64,000 nucleotides of DNA. It comes from Blastomussa wellsi. Its lineage: Eukaryota > Cnidaria > Anthozoa > Scleractinia > Plerogyridae. The notes beneath the pieces are model-generated. The model was not told the origin of the DNA. It saw only the letters and a program-made list of their open reading frames with translations, and made no database searches. The stretch is taken from contig OX393562.1 of the NCBI GenBank assembly GCA_947652115.1, positions 30,238,852-30,302,851 of the forward strand, read 5' to 3'. Made by a program: the position numbers and the translations under genes. Numbering within the stretch: the stretch's first letter is position 1; each line of letters starts with the position of its first letter. Below are positions 28,601 to 37,300 of this stretch, piece after piece.

Positions 28601-31600
28601 ACATTCCATAGACGTTTCTGGTGTTCACGGTTTTGTAAGCAAGGCTGTAAGATAATCCACCATAAGGATAAAGATGGCAACTAGTACATTTACCTATAAT
28701 GTTTTGTGTGCAAAAACCCTAGAACAGCATATATAAAAACACATAGAAAAGTTGCAAGTCATTCAAAATAGGTATATAAGAGCAATGTTGTTAGTACAAG
28801 GAATGACTTCCGTTAAACCATACCTTTCTACTATTATGCCCAGGGGCTTTGTTTGGTTCACAAAGTATTGTACAGCTGCCATATTTTTTACTACGGTGGA
28901 TTATGTTTCTGTCTTCTTTGATGAAGAGGCTCCCAGCCCAGTTTAGTTATAATTTGACTAAACTTAACGTTTGACAATAGACACAGAAATGCACCTAGAA
29001 ATATTTGAGACCTATTTCAAGACATTTCTAATATTCACTCCTATAATACCCGATCCTCTACTTTAAACAACTTTTACACACAAAGCTCTAGAACTTGTTT
29101 TCCAGAATTGGAACAGCAATTTGGAATGAAATGCCTCTTACATTAAGAAATCTTTCAAAATATAACTTTAAAAGAAAAATTACAAGTTTTAAGAGTACTT
29201 TTCGACATTCTGACTTCAGAAGACTCTAATCTTGATGTACGAAACATCATTCAAAAAGTCAAGTTTTCCTAAAATTTTATTTTATTTTCTGAATAATAAG
29301 TATATAGTCTTAATTGTGTTATTGCCGATTTAGATCTATTGAGTGTTCTTTTGTAGATGAAAGATTATTAGCGCTTTCTCCAAACATGGTAATGATTCAA
29401 ACTTAATTTTTTAATTTACTGGCATACACTTTTTATACACATTTACACAATTTTTATACACATTTATCTTTCTGATTCCTGTAAACCTGTCTACCTACTT
29501 TCTATAGTTAAGAAATGACCCACCTAGATTAGCATTCAGCTACCTGTGGACATGTCAAACGTTTGTAAAGAACTGAAAGAATTTGATCAGTTGATAGTTC
29601 TGTGGATGTTTTGAAGTAGATGATTCTAGCTGCTCGTCTTGCTACACAGCATCGCAATAATCCAAGACTATTGGGACCATGGCTTTATAGAGCCGATTTG
29701 ATGGACATACCATTGTAATGACATAACAAACAAACCTCATATTCCTTTATGGCCATTGCCAGAGTGTTTCGTCCTCTGAAATAAGTATTGACAAGCTCAT
29801 AGAACTCATGATCATCCTGTTTGCTTATCTGCAGATAAAATAATTTTAACATTTAGTTTTATGTACAGCAAAATCAAAATTTGAATTATTTGCCAATACA
29901 AATTAAACTACCGTAAATGTACAATGTAAGTTTGCACATGAGCTGGTATTATGCGGCCCATGGGCCTAATTATTTAGCTTATTGTCATACCAATCTAATA
30001 CAATTTGCTAAAACATTGTCAGGACTCATCTACACTCCTGGGTGGGGAGAGCTATGAAGAATTTAACATAATCTCCATCCTGGACTGCTTAATTAATCTA
30101 TTGTCATATGAGGATACCATGCATACTAAAAAGGAGGAGTTGAAAATTTCATTCATAGTAATGTAAATACAGGGTGCAAGACCAATCTCATACCTCAAGT
30201 CTCCGTTCCTTACTGCGCAGGCTTGACAAAACGAGCGACTCGCGAAAGTTCCATTACAGGGTCAATTTTGACCATGAAAATGGCCGGAAGTAAAATACCA
30301 TGTAGTTTGTTGGGTCAAGCTTTTGATAGGTAGGCATGTGCAGTTCAACTGGAAGTCTGATATTTTCGGACTTGAAATCGGATCAGGCACACCACAGAGA
30401 TGCTCTTCTTATGCCAGGTACGCAAGTCCAGTTTGCACTTGCTGTGGTTAAGAAACTTAATGATCATTGACTTGTTTGACTCATACCTTGAAAAAATGCT
30501 CCACAAAGCCTTCCATCTGTTCAAGCAGTGGGTTGAAGTAAAGTGTCTTTAAATGGTCTTCACTAAATGCTTCCAAAGTCATTCTATACTGCCTTATGCT
30601 TGTTACTAGACCTAAAAAAACACAATCATTTAATATTTATAATTTTTAACAGACAAGAATGTTTCTTATTTCAAAGTGACAGCATTCAGCAGTATAGCAA
30701 GAGTTTTCACTGATTTGGTTCATGATGTTCTCACAATGAATTTGTTGGTAAAACTTGGTAGTGAAGACAAATATTGAAGAATTACGCAATCCCAACACAG
30801 GAATTCGGGTAAAAATACTTGACGAAAGAATGTATGCAACAGCAAGTACGCTGTTACTAGAACTTATTACAGTCTTTCCCATAAAACCGTGAACACCAGA
30901 AATGTTTATGAAATGTTATTGTGTTACAAAGAAGAAAAAGCCAATCAGGTGTGAGAAAACTAAACAGCAAACAGCAACGGTCATTCGTTTGTGGTTTTGA
31001 GGTATTGTTCGCGTGTCCTGAACTTTGCTGCGATTGGTCACTACACAATAAACATTCCAGAAATTTTTTCTGGTGTTCACGGTTTTACGGGAAAGACTGA
31101 AAATAGACACTAAACAATGGTTTCCCAGCAATATCTTACAGCCCTTCCCCCGAAAAAGCCTTTGCAAAACAACCGGGACACCTGCTTTCTTGCAAGAGGA
31201 GAGGTGCAACCAATCAAATTCATGGACTCTCAGTGGTCAGACACTCTTACCAACATGCTACAGGATACTCATGGGAGCTAATAGTAGGCCATGCAGTAGG
31301 AGAACTTTCTGACATAATGCTGAGATAATTTTTGTCAAATATTAGTGAAAATGCAAGGAAAGAAGTTATACTGTACAGGACTGCAATTAATCTTTCTCCT
31401 GTGATAGGACATGTGTCTGACTAAGTCAGCTTTTTGGAAAAATGGCAGTGAGGTCCAATGTCTCATTATAGTACTGCTCAATAACATGTTGTCAAAGCGA
31501 AACGTACATGTACATGTGTAGCCTGCGAATATAGCCGTCTTTCTTTGCTCCTGGCCCGAGGGACGTTTCACAAGAAGGATGTCTGCGATTTACCGCCAAA

Positions 31601-34042
31601 AATTCCATACTGATGACGTTAACTAAAATTATATTTCCGGAATATAATTACACCACACGCAGGTGGTCTCACATAGCATTTTCTTTTTAGTTGGTCACTG
31701 CTAGTCAGAGAATTCATTAAAAAAATTCATTGATTGGGTGGAAACACTTTCAAGGCAAGTCAAGCCACTCAAGGAAAAGTCTGAATCCCTATACAAGTAG
31801 CACATCAGCTACGATTTGAAAGACAAAGCTGTGAAATCACTAAATGGCAATGATCATACATGTACAGGTAGCACTTCTTTCTAAATGGCTCTTTTTAATT
31901 AGTCTCTTCTCTTCCCGCTGTTCATTATTAAAAGTTGCGTATTTCTTCTGGCACTAGTCATATTTTGTTGGCTGTACCATGCCGGTCTTTCCCATAACCT
32001 TTTGTTCGCTGCTTGTGCTGTGTCAACAATAAAAACCACTGGTGTCAAAATTATTTATCTGTTACCGGCCGCAGTGACATATTCTTTCTGTTTGTCTTTA
32101 AGCTTTTGTTGCACTTTTGCTGTTATTTCTTTAACACTTATGTTACTAAAAAGTCAGAAAAATATAAATTCTTAGTATCCCAGACCCTGCAGTGTAGCTT
32201 CATGATCCCACCACCCGGTCTACTTTTAGTCTGCGATAGATGTAACATCCGGCTTCTATTTTTGTTAGTGAAACGAGGAGGTATATTTCACATACATTAC
32301 ATGTACATACCGGTACTGTATATGAGCATTCATGACAGGTTCAGGACAGTTTTATGTCATCAGTATAGAATTGTAAAGCGGAGGTCCGTATTTTTGCTGG
32401 TTCTTAATAATTTCTCCAGATGAAATAAATAAGAACAATTAAAAACGTCAACTCCAATTGCAGAATTTCTGCTGAGAATGGCCATAAAAAATAAAAAATG
32501 CTGCCAGAAGAAAAAAAATCAGACCTGAGCCCGTGATCAATGAAAAAACCAATGCCTCGTCAGCGGTCAATTAAAAAAAACACGTTTACCTCAATGAGTT
32601 CTAAATCTGAGCCCGCAATCTGGTCAGCAGATACCTTGACTTGACAGCTGTCAATTGACCATAACATGGATGTCCGACCAATACCAAAGATGTAAGCTGA
32701 TAAGGCTGACAAGGCATGGCTACGTGTACCCATACCTGCCCCAATGGCCGCCATTTTGTGCGACTTCGTCATCGGCGTCGCTGAAGGGCGCATCCGCCCA
32801 CGACCCATGCCACTTTGAAAACTTGAATGCATGGTTCTCCTATTTCTATGCATGTACGATTGTCCTTCTCCTACGGTTATGAGGCTCCGGTTTACAGCCT
32901 TTTGGGCCGCTGGAGCTCCGCTATTTACCCAGTAAGAGCTATCCTTTGTCTTATTACTAATACAAGCCCAGGCCCTGGTTGAGCCCGGTGGATAATGCTG
33001 TAAATCGCTATCCCATGGATAGCCTAGCTGATTAACTTTGCTAATTAACATAAATCTACTGGATATTGATTTATCCAGAGGACAGCACCATCCAGCCTTC
33101 AAACAACCAGTACCTGCCTAAGAAATACCTGATTCTCTGGCTACTGAATCCAAATTGGGATACATCCGTGTACTATCCTCATTGATCACAGGTGTGTCAT
33201 CAGTAAGAACCTGTGATGGCAAATTTTCAACCTTTTTATCTACAGTACTCTCTCCTGGACTACGCAGCTCTAAATTTTCAGTAGTGTCAGCTTCTTCAGT
33301 CTTGCATAATTCCTCAGGCGTTTCATGACTTGCAACTAGTTTATCCTGTTTTGAAGCTTGCATCTCATTTTCACCAGAGGCTTGAGTTTCAGCCAATGAT
33401 GAAATTTCAGGTTTAGTTGAGTCACTCTGAGCTTCATTCTGCTTCTGTGTTACTGATGTTGTAGCATCAAACTCTATTGTATTTAAAGTGTCTGAAGCGT
33501 CTACATGTCCAGCTGTCCCATTGTCCAAATTTTCCGATTCCTCTTCGTTCTTTTCGAGACCTGTTTCTTTCTGTGAATGAGATGACTGTTCATTTTCCTG
33601 TTCCGACATATTCCGATATTTTCCGATATTTTCCGCTTCATCGCTATTTGACGCAATGTTTTCTGTAAAAGACTCATGTTTTTCAGAGAGTCCAGTAGTG
33701 AAAGGCAAGTCAAAATTTGCTGAATCTTCTGCTGCGGGCTCAGGTAAAGAATTTTCATTTGTCTCCAAAGTTATGCTTGATTCCTTCTCAGGAACAGCAC
33801 TAGGGTCATTCTCTGTCAAATCATGAAAGCAAAAAGTTTTTTAGCTTAATTAGAAGTCACATCATCATTTTTAATGCAAAAAGTGGCTCTGGGTCGAATC
33901 GTTGTTTTCAGAACAAAACAAAGCTCTAGTGCAAACCACTCAAACCTTTTGAGTCCTCGTATTCTTCACGCCTTTCTACAGATCTCGAGGCAGCAACTTT
34001 AGTTTTTTTCTTGTGCTTTCTCTTTGGTTTAGCGGCTTCCAT
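15..34042 (-). CDS. EPG5: EPG5 orthologue (ectopic P granules protein 5), 33 exons, 3' part beyond window
   Basis: EPG5 is a large Rab7 effector that tethers autophagosomes to late endosomes/lysosomes and stimulates SNARE-driven fusion (known of the family). From the sequence: 33 minus-strand exons align in order with animal EPG5. Examples are the charged Lys/Arg-rich start ([13 protein letters not shown]), [61 protein letters not shown] and [13 protein letters not shown]. All junctions have GT donors and AG acceptors, and phases agree from the ATG at 34042 to the last exon (15-105), giving 5037 nt or 1679 codons without a stop. Human EPG5 is about 2580 residues, so the C-terminal third lies left of position 1. 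The ATG was chosen because it opens the basic N-terminus typical of the family and lies next to the divergent MESD promoter. One junction (exon 20/21) is uncertain. Introns hold many MITEs and SINEs. No coding lesion was seen, so the gene looks functional. Confidence 0.95.
195..375. repeat. Imperfect inverted/direct repeat in EPG5 intron 32
   Basis: The block contains alternating copies and complements of a unit with 'acacaaaatgtt', 'gttcccctgtttgc' and GCGCGC cores (about 215-260 and 295-350). It lies between EPG5 exons 33 and 32. It is probably a MITE remnant; no coding capacity is evident. Confidence 0.4.
1728..1895. mobile_element. Palindromic MITE (TIR 'ccattttcg.attgcccataat')
   Basis: The two ends are near-perfect reverse complements over about 50 bp: CCATTTTCG..TTGCCCATAATACA at the left and its complement, ending in GAAAATGG, at the right. 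The overlapping open frames on both strands are products of the palindrome, not genes. The element lies in EPG5 intron 31. Confidence 0.7.
2445..2650. mobile_element. Palindromic MITE with G/C-rich TIRs
   Basis: The left arm reads GGGGGAGGGTTACTCGAAG followed by TATACATGACGGGGGGGTCC. The right arm carries the complement (GGACCCCCCCGTCATGTATA followed by CTTCGAGTACCCCTCCCCCC). Arms are about 55 bp, in EPG5 intron 30, just upstream of the exon that starts at 2368. Confidence 0.75.
4115..4279. mobile_element. Palindromic MITE (TIR 'cttattccaaaatggc')
   Basis: The left end, catacacCTTATTCCAAAATGGC, is mirrored by GCCATTTTGGAATAAGatgta at the right. It is a short non-coding element in an EPG5 intron. 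Open frames across it are artefacts. Confidence 0.65.
5813..5985 (+). repeat. Dispersed repeat, second copy in reverse orientation at 37350-37530
   Basis: The segment shares an ordered series of words (TTTTGAAGTAGGCATCA.., GACCAGAG.AGCC.G.GGCAT, GTCAAG..CTGGTGGAAC, GCAGTCG) with the reverse complement of 37350-37530. It is probably a SINE or LINE fragment inside an EPG5 intron; family unknown. Confidence 0.5.
8438..10638. mobile_element. TTAA-flanked element with long TIRs, right arm interrupted
   Basis: TTAA at 8434-8437 is followed by AGTGTATATGACATGAAAAA. The complement, TTTTTCATGTCATATTCACT, ends at 10638 and is followed by TTAA at 10639-10642. The arms continue inward for about 160 bp (8438-8596 versus 10256-10396 plus 10613-10638), including a shared ATGCAAATTAGATCAGTGATG. 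TTAA duplications are typical of piggyBac and Kolobok superfamilies. No transposase was recognised, so it is probably non-autonomous. It sits in the EPG5 intron between exons 24 and 23. Confidence 0.65.
10396..10612. mobile_element. Repeat nested in the right arm of the TTAA element
   Basis: The arm sequence breaks after CTTTCAAATAAGC and resumes at TATTTTTCATGTC. The 217 bp between them matches 38403-38691 (shared words TTCTCAAACTCATTAATAAT, TCAAACACTCGAGACAGTGT, CTATCCAAA.ACCTCGAAG). It is therefore a later insertion of a dispersed family. Confidence 0.6.
11146..11187. repeat. (ATT)n microsatellite
   Basis: About 14 uninterrupted ATT units lie in the EPG5 intron just before the exon starting at 11386 (transcript sense: downstream of it). 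Confidence 0.9.
15005..15165 (+). repeat. Dispersed repeat with 'gttgccgaaacgtt' core
   Basis: This short block contains CAGGTTGCCGAAACGTTAGT and an internal near-mirror of AGTCCT/AGGACT. The GCCGAAACGT core resembles the GAAA-containing 3' strand of hammerhead-type repeats known from Penelope-like elements (inference). It directly abuts EPG5 exon 18 (15192-15356). Confidence 0.35.
15640..15865. repeat. Dispersed repeat ('gagcgaatag..tagaaaac')
   Basis: It holds inverted copies of TTTTCTATGAGCGAATAGTC and is related to 43630-43760, which shares TCGCTCATAGAAAAC, TTTAAGCCAAAAATC and AACCAATCAGATTT-like words. Non-coding. Confidence 0.45.
17092..17178 (-). mobile_element. tRNA-derived SINE head
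   Basis: On the minus strand the block carries a tRNA-like A box (GTGCAGTGATGAGAGCGCTC) and a B box (GGGTTCGATTCC), the internal RNA polymerase III promoter layout of tRNA-derived SINEs. No complete cloverleaf is apparent, so it is not called a tRNA gene. Confidence 0.6.
18000..18222 (-). mobile_element. tRNA-derived SINE
   Basis: On the minus strand a tRNA-like head (TGGCCTAATGGTTAGTGCAC, then a B-box-like GGTTCAGGTTTGAG) is followed by the central domain shared with 20398-20650 and 23655-23795 (CACCCAGGTGTATAAATGGG in that orientation). It lies in EPG5 intron 14. Confidence 0.65.
18632..19771. mobile_element. TTAA-flanked element with AGTGCT TIRs
   Basis: TTAA at 18628-18631 precedes AGTGCTACTAACAG. 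At the other end ..CATAGCAGCACTT is followed by TTAA at 19772-19775. The termini resemble those of the 8438-10638 element (both begin AGTG) and both carry an ATGCAAATTAG..TGATGATGTCAT-like segment. A copy of the 'gagggggtaag' repeat (19185-19470) is nested inside. No transposase was found. Confidence 0.5.
19185..19470. repeat. Copy 1 of the 'ggttttatcaactgggttgat' repeat family
   Basis: It begins GAGGGGGTAAGTTTC, then GGTTTTATCAACTGGGTTGA and a CACCGTAAAGAGATTCGAG segment, and closes with their complements (CAGTTGATAAAACCAAATTA). The interior has GACAAAGGGCTAAAGCTTGAAA. Copies 2 and 3 are at 43384-43556 and 48365-48627. It is a foldback structure, nested in a TTAA element. Confidence 0.75.
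20398..20650 (-). mobile_element. tRNA-derived SINE, nearly complete
   Basis: On the minus strand the tRNA-like head (GGCCTAACTTGTAGTGCACT, then GGGTTCGAGCC) is followed by a conserved central region (CACCCAGGTGTATAAATGGG) and a 3' region (CTACGATGGACTAGCATCCC). This is the reference copy for interpreting the interrupted SINE at 23655-25395. Confidence 0.75.
22546..22670. mobile_element. Near-perfect foldback element
   Basis: ATCCTTGGTTTAAAATTTTT..CCAGTT at the left is mirrored by AACTGG..AAAAATTTTAAACCAAGGAT at the right. Arms are about 50 bp around a roughly 20 bp loop. It lies in EPG5 intron 8 close to the exon beginning at 22454. Confidence 0.75.
23796..25229. mobile_element. 1434 bp TTAA-flanked DNA transposon nested in a SINE
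   Basis: The termini are GGTGGATGGTACCAGTTTTC and its near complement GAAAAACTGGTACGATCCACC (shown here in two halves: GAAAAACTGGTA / CGATCCACC). They are flanked by TTAA at 23792-23795 and 25230-25233. TTAA duplications with GG..CC termini fit Kolobok better than piggyBac, whose ends usually start CCC (family knowledge). An internal stem (AAAATTCTACGAA near 24105, TTCGTAGAATTTT near 24165) and one minus-strand frame (24670-25137) are present. No recognised transposase, so it is probably non-autonomous or decayed. Confidence 0.75.
24670..25137 (-). CDS. Hypothetical 155-residue frame inside the TTAA transposon
   Basis: The frame opens with an ATG about 90 bp inside the right terminus of the nested transposon and runs toward its centre. 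The product has a basic N-terminus, one hydrophobic stretch ([16 protein letters not shown], about residues 84-99), an acidic segment ([11 protein letters not shown]) and a Lys/Arg/Ser-rich end. I do not recognise a domain and see no zinc-binding THAP pattern. It might be the first exon of a transposase or a chance frame. Its location immediately inside the TIR and its length make it worth recording. Confidence 0.25.
   Translation of the reverse strand: MAARGLIHARLLLPCLSEIGSTRKLFFERRFLDNSICVRIFFFGTQCPSYKVKIPDCAAIDPVGDRKDLKTEAVSSNSRFSRFVYFAGLVGFYTYYSLSTNYAEESDEERENNEVQSRPRHKGCFTAKRRVSKLTNLTRAIQAKTSTSKKNNGEE
25876..26184. mobile_element. MITE with TIR 'agagtggttttcaattgagt'
   Basis: The left end (GTAAGAGTGGTTTTCAATTG) is complementary to the right end (CAATTGAAACTCGCTCTAAG). 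Both arms include AAAGTAAT and GATTGGTT segments. No coding capacity. It lies in EPG5 intron 6. Confidence 0.65.
26212..26427. mobile_element. TA-flanked MITE, copy 1 of 3
   Basis: It starts CAGCCTTGCTAGGAAAACC and ends with the complement GGTTTTCTTGGCTTGGCTG, and is flanked by TA on both sides, as expected for Tc1/mariner-type non-autonomous elements. The internal AATGTT..TAACATT mirror is shared with copies at 28423-28647 and 30870-31099. Confidence 0.8.
28423..28647. mobile_element. TA-flanked MITE, copy 2 of 3
   Basis: CAGCCTTGCTAATAAAACCG at the left and CGGTTTTGTAAGCAAGGCTG at the right, flanked by TA. The 86-codon frame over it is a by-product of the repeat. Confidence 0.8.
28700..29240 (+). 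mobile_element. Degenerate LINE 3' coding remnant
   Basis: Broken plus-strand frames recall the C-terminal region of CR1/L2/Rex-type reverse transcriptases: [15 protein letters not shown] near 28745-28790, and [12 protein letters not shown] near 29110-29150 in another frame. Stops and frameshifts separate them. It is a dead copy in EPG5 intron 4. Confidence 0.5.
30870..31099. mobile_element. TA-associated MITE, copy 3 of 3
   Basis: CAGTCTTTCCCATAAAACCG at the left and CGGTTTTACGGGAAAGACTG at the right. TA precedes the left end; the right flank is AA. Interior words match the other two copies. Confidence 0.75.
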
Positions 34043-34369
34043 CGCATGTTTGATTCAGCTGATGTTGTCTTGCAAGCCAAAGATTCGCTCACTTCCAAAT
34101 CGAGTAGTCTATCCCATGATCCATTAGCAAACTTCCGGTTTGAAAATCCAATATGGCGCGAACTTTGGCGGAAAACTTTTCAAAATTAGCATACAAAACA
34201 AAGGATATTTGGGCAGACTTTCTAATGAATGTGCTAGTAGGCCCTCGCTTTCATATTGAGCTATTATAAATTCTAGAACAAAATACCGGCGGCATTTATT
34301 TTATCGCGCGCGATCGCGCGCACCTCACTTACATGAGCCCGCGATCTTTCTTAGTACAGCTCGATCAAG
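34043..34369. promoter_or_regulatory. Divergent EPG5/MESD promoter region
   Basis: Only 327 bp separate the EPG5 start codon (minus strand) from the MESD start codon (plus strand). The interval carries an ETS-like ACTTCCGG (34131-34138), E2F-like GGCGCGAA and TTTGGCGGAAAA words (about 34155-34174), and a CG-rich palindrome CGCGCGATCGCGCG (34305-34320). No TATA box is obvious. The motif readings are visual matches, not tests of binding. Confidence 0.6.
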
Positions 34370-37300
34370 ATGGGTGGAAGTTCCAAGTTCCGTTTACTTT
34401 TTTGGACATTATTCTTTATCATTATTGTGCAAGATAGTTGTCTTGGCAAGGACAAGAAACCAGATCTAAAGAAGAAAAAGGAAAAGAGCAACAAGATAGG
34501 TAAAAATGTGGTGGATTACACCGAAGCAGACCTGCACAAGTTGCTCGACCAATGGGAAGTAAGCACGATGTTAAGCATATGAACAAGCATATGTTTATGC
34601 TAAAAATGGCGATACATTAAAAAAAAAATTTCCTTGCTTATATTCATTCGTGTTAGCGATCGGAGTGTTTTCATTTACCCTGAAATACAGTACAGGCAGT
34701 CAAAAAGCTAGTTGGTAAAAATTGTAAACAGAAAATATGCTGGTTGATGGGTGCTGTTTGTGAAGTTTGTTAAAACGTAAAATAATTTAAACCTTGCATG
34801 TAATCACTCTCTTGTCATTGGTTGTTAAATGTTAAATGTTTTGGTTGCAAGGATGGAAGCCATTACCCCTACTAATATAGTTATGGAAAATTTATATTGT
34901 TTGAAAGTTAATGTAAGGAATAACAGGGGATTTGCAAGATTGATCTGTACTTGTACTTATCTCCAGTTTCGACACTGTCTAGCATAACTCCATATATACC
35001 CTGCTGTTTAGGACAAACTCGCTTGAAATTGTCTACCCTGTCCAGGACTGAAGGGTCAAAAACCATGCCTAATCCAGCAGCACATCCTCGTATAGCCCAT
35101 ATAAGGGAGTACCCCCTCCCCCTGGGGCTAGGAGTATTTCTACTCTTCCTGGATGATCACGGGTCGCTGGTCCATTAGCCTTATATGGCTGCCCTATGGT
35201 TACTTGCTAGATCACAGCTACATGTTGGTGCATGATATGACCACTTTACATTCTACATTTTTACCTATTTTGTGCAGGAAAATGATGACGATGTTGATGA
35301 AGAGGATCGTTATGATGATCTGGACCCTCGGAAAACTCCCCCACCAGGAGGTGGCTTTGATCCACTTCAGTTCAAAGGTGACCCCATGGCTTTATTGAAG
35401 CAATCTAAGAAGGGGAAGGTTTTGATGATGTTTGTGTCAGTAGCTGGTACGCCAAGTAGGAAAGATACAGAGCAGATTACTGCAAGATGGCAGACAAGTC
35501 TTTTCAATGCACAGTTTCAAGTTGAAAGGTGAAAGTTATATTACTTGTAAATAAAGAATAAAGTGATAATTATTATAAAACAAATAGTCCAACTTGCACT
35601 ATATCATAATATGTTCACTGTTTATTGGCTTTCCGTTTAGAGTTTTCAGGAAGAGACCGAATAGTGCAACATTACACAAAAGATAGATCGAACATAATTT
35701 CTAAGACACACTGTGTGTTGTAGCCTGTTAGCTGGCAATTCATTTTGGTAGCACGCTTGATCAAAACAAGCAGTGAAAGCAACGAAACTGGATGCGAAAA
35801 CTGAGAGGCAAAGCCACAGGGGGCCTGAGGGAGAGTGCAGGTCCCTTCCAGCTTCGCCTGTCACTTTTCGTCTTCCGGGTTCATGGCTTTCACTGCTTGT
35901 TTCAATTGAGCATGCTACCAAAATAAACAGCCAGCTATGCAGGTTATGTGTTTTCAGGTCAGGAAGATCTATGGAAGGCAGCTGTCTCCTTTTGTTTTTG
36001 AATATTCATGATTGCAGTGTTTGTGCACTTAGCTTAGAGCTAGCTATTTTCCAGGCCCTGTTGTTCAAAGGGTGGATAAATCACTATCCACTGGAGAGCA
36101 CTGTTTGTTTTGTCAACACTCATCCACTGGATAGAAGGACGTAGGACCCAGGGTCTGGAACTGTCTTCCTGTCTCCATTACCAATTTGTCAAGCTTTTCT
36201 ACCTTTAAGAACAAAGTGCTAGAGTTTTTATTAAAATAGTTTTTGAGTTAGTTTCTGCAACACTCCCTCACAGCCCTTATCTCGTTTAATATTGTGATGT
36301 AGAGGTGGTCTCTCCTATAATCCTGGTGCAGAGGTTTTTAAGTGGGTGTGGTCGACTGGAAGAGTAGGCAGCTGTTATAGCCTTATGGTCAGTGTGCTGG
36401 ACTGCTGATTGGATGGTATGGGTTCGACCCCTGGCCGGGTCGATGCATTGTGAACATTCTAGGGCAAAACACTTGTAATTGGTCTTTTCTCTAAGTGCTA
36501 GAGGAGCAGGTGAACACAACATGGTATGGAGAGGAGGGGTTTGGGGTAAGATGAGAAAAAAACCCAGCAGCCCAGCCCAGCCCAGTAAAGGTGATTGACC
36601 AATATAAATTGGACATGCGGAATGGTATTACAGATATTTATGCAGCAGATGAACTGCCTTTTTAATTTGTACGCATGTTGCTTTTGGCTCATTGTAAACC
36701 TCATGTATTCCACAATCCATCCCACTTAAACAATACTGCTCTTGATACTGAAGACCTCAAGTGGTGTTTGGTAGTATTGGAGAAATTTACAAGCCTGGCC
36801 TTTTAAAAGAACTTTGTAAAATGAAACAGTACATTGACATGTTGATATTGACACAAACCCAACAGATTTGTGATTCCATTATACGCATGCAACTTTTTCA
36901 ATCAGCTTTTCCCTTGCTGACGACATCCTCAAAAAATGCATGAGTTCCCATTCTTTGTTGCAAATTTAAGAGTTTTTACAAAACACGGTACTTACATTAA
37001 TTACACACTAAGACTAATAACAAACAAGCAATTTGCATTAATTAAACACGCAATAACTCTAATTACAAATTGAGTTTTAAATTTGCAATAAAAAAAATGT
37101 CCATAAAAAAATGAGTTCCCATTCTGTTTTTCCTTGTGCACTGTTAAATCCCTCCTTGCATGTCTTATAGCTTTTACCACACTCCCTTTCTGAATTTCAA
37201 GAGAAAAACAGACTGCAAGCAGTCTAAGAGACTACTCTCGTAGTACCTCTTCACCCAGCTGGCAAATGTAATGTTTGGGTGGGTAACCCTGCAATGGACT

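Larger units (their letters stand above)
23291..34042 (-). other. EPG5: EPG5 exons 1-8 (N-terminal part) with coordinates
   Basis: Exons in transcription order: 34042-33946 (start codon, Lys/Arg-rich), 33812-33129 (684 nt; acidic, Ser/Thr/Glu-rich, low complexity, ending in RMYPNLDSV, which matches the repeated R-L-Y-P-E-L of vertebrate EPG5), 30611-30487, 29828-29736 ([11 protein letters not shown]), 27747-27676, 26851-26729, 25702-25582 ([18 protein letters not shown]) and 23436-23291 ([12 protein letters not shown]). Phases chain exactly: exon 2 ends with one base and exon 3 supplies two. The N-terminal region looks disordered and diverges from vertebrates, while alpha-helical similarity starts at exon 3. 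The 2.5 kb intron between exons 2 and 3 contains a 180-codon open frame that phase and homology exclude from the gene. Confidence 0.9.

Noticed and set aside
32013..32423. 136-codon plus-strand frame rich in Phe/Leu
   Set aside because: No domain, poor composition for a protein, lies within an EPG5 intron on the opposite strand. Judged to be a chance frame.
32560..33102. 180-codon minus-strand frame between EPG5 exons 2 and 3, ending near a GT
   Set aside because: Exon 2 (ends 33129) joins exon 3 (starts 30611) in phase and with homology; including this frame breaks the phase. It contains foldback words (GGATAG, TTATCCAG, TTGACAGCTGTCAA) typical of a decayed repeat.
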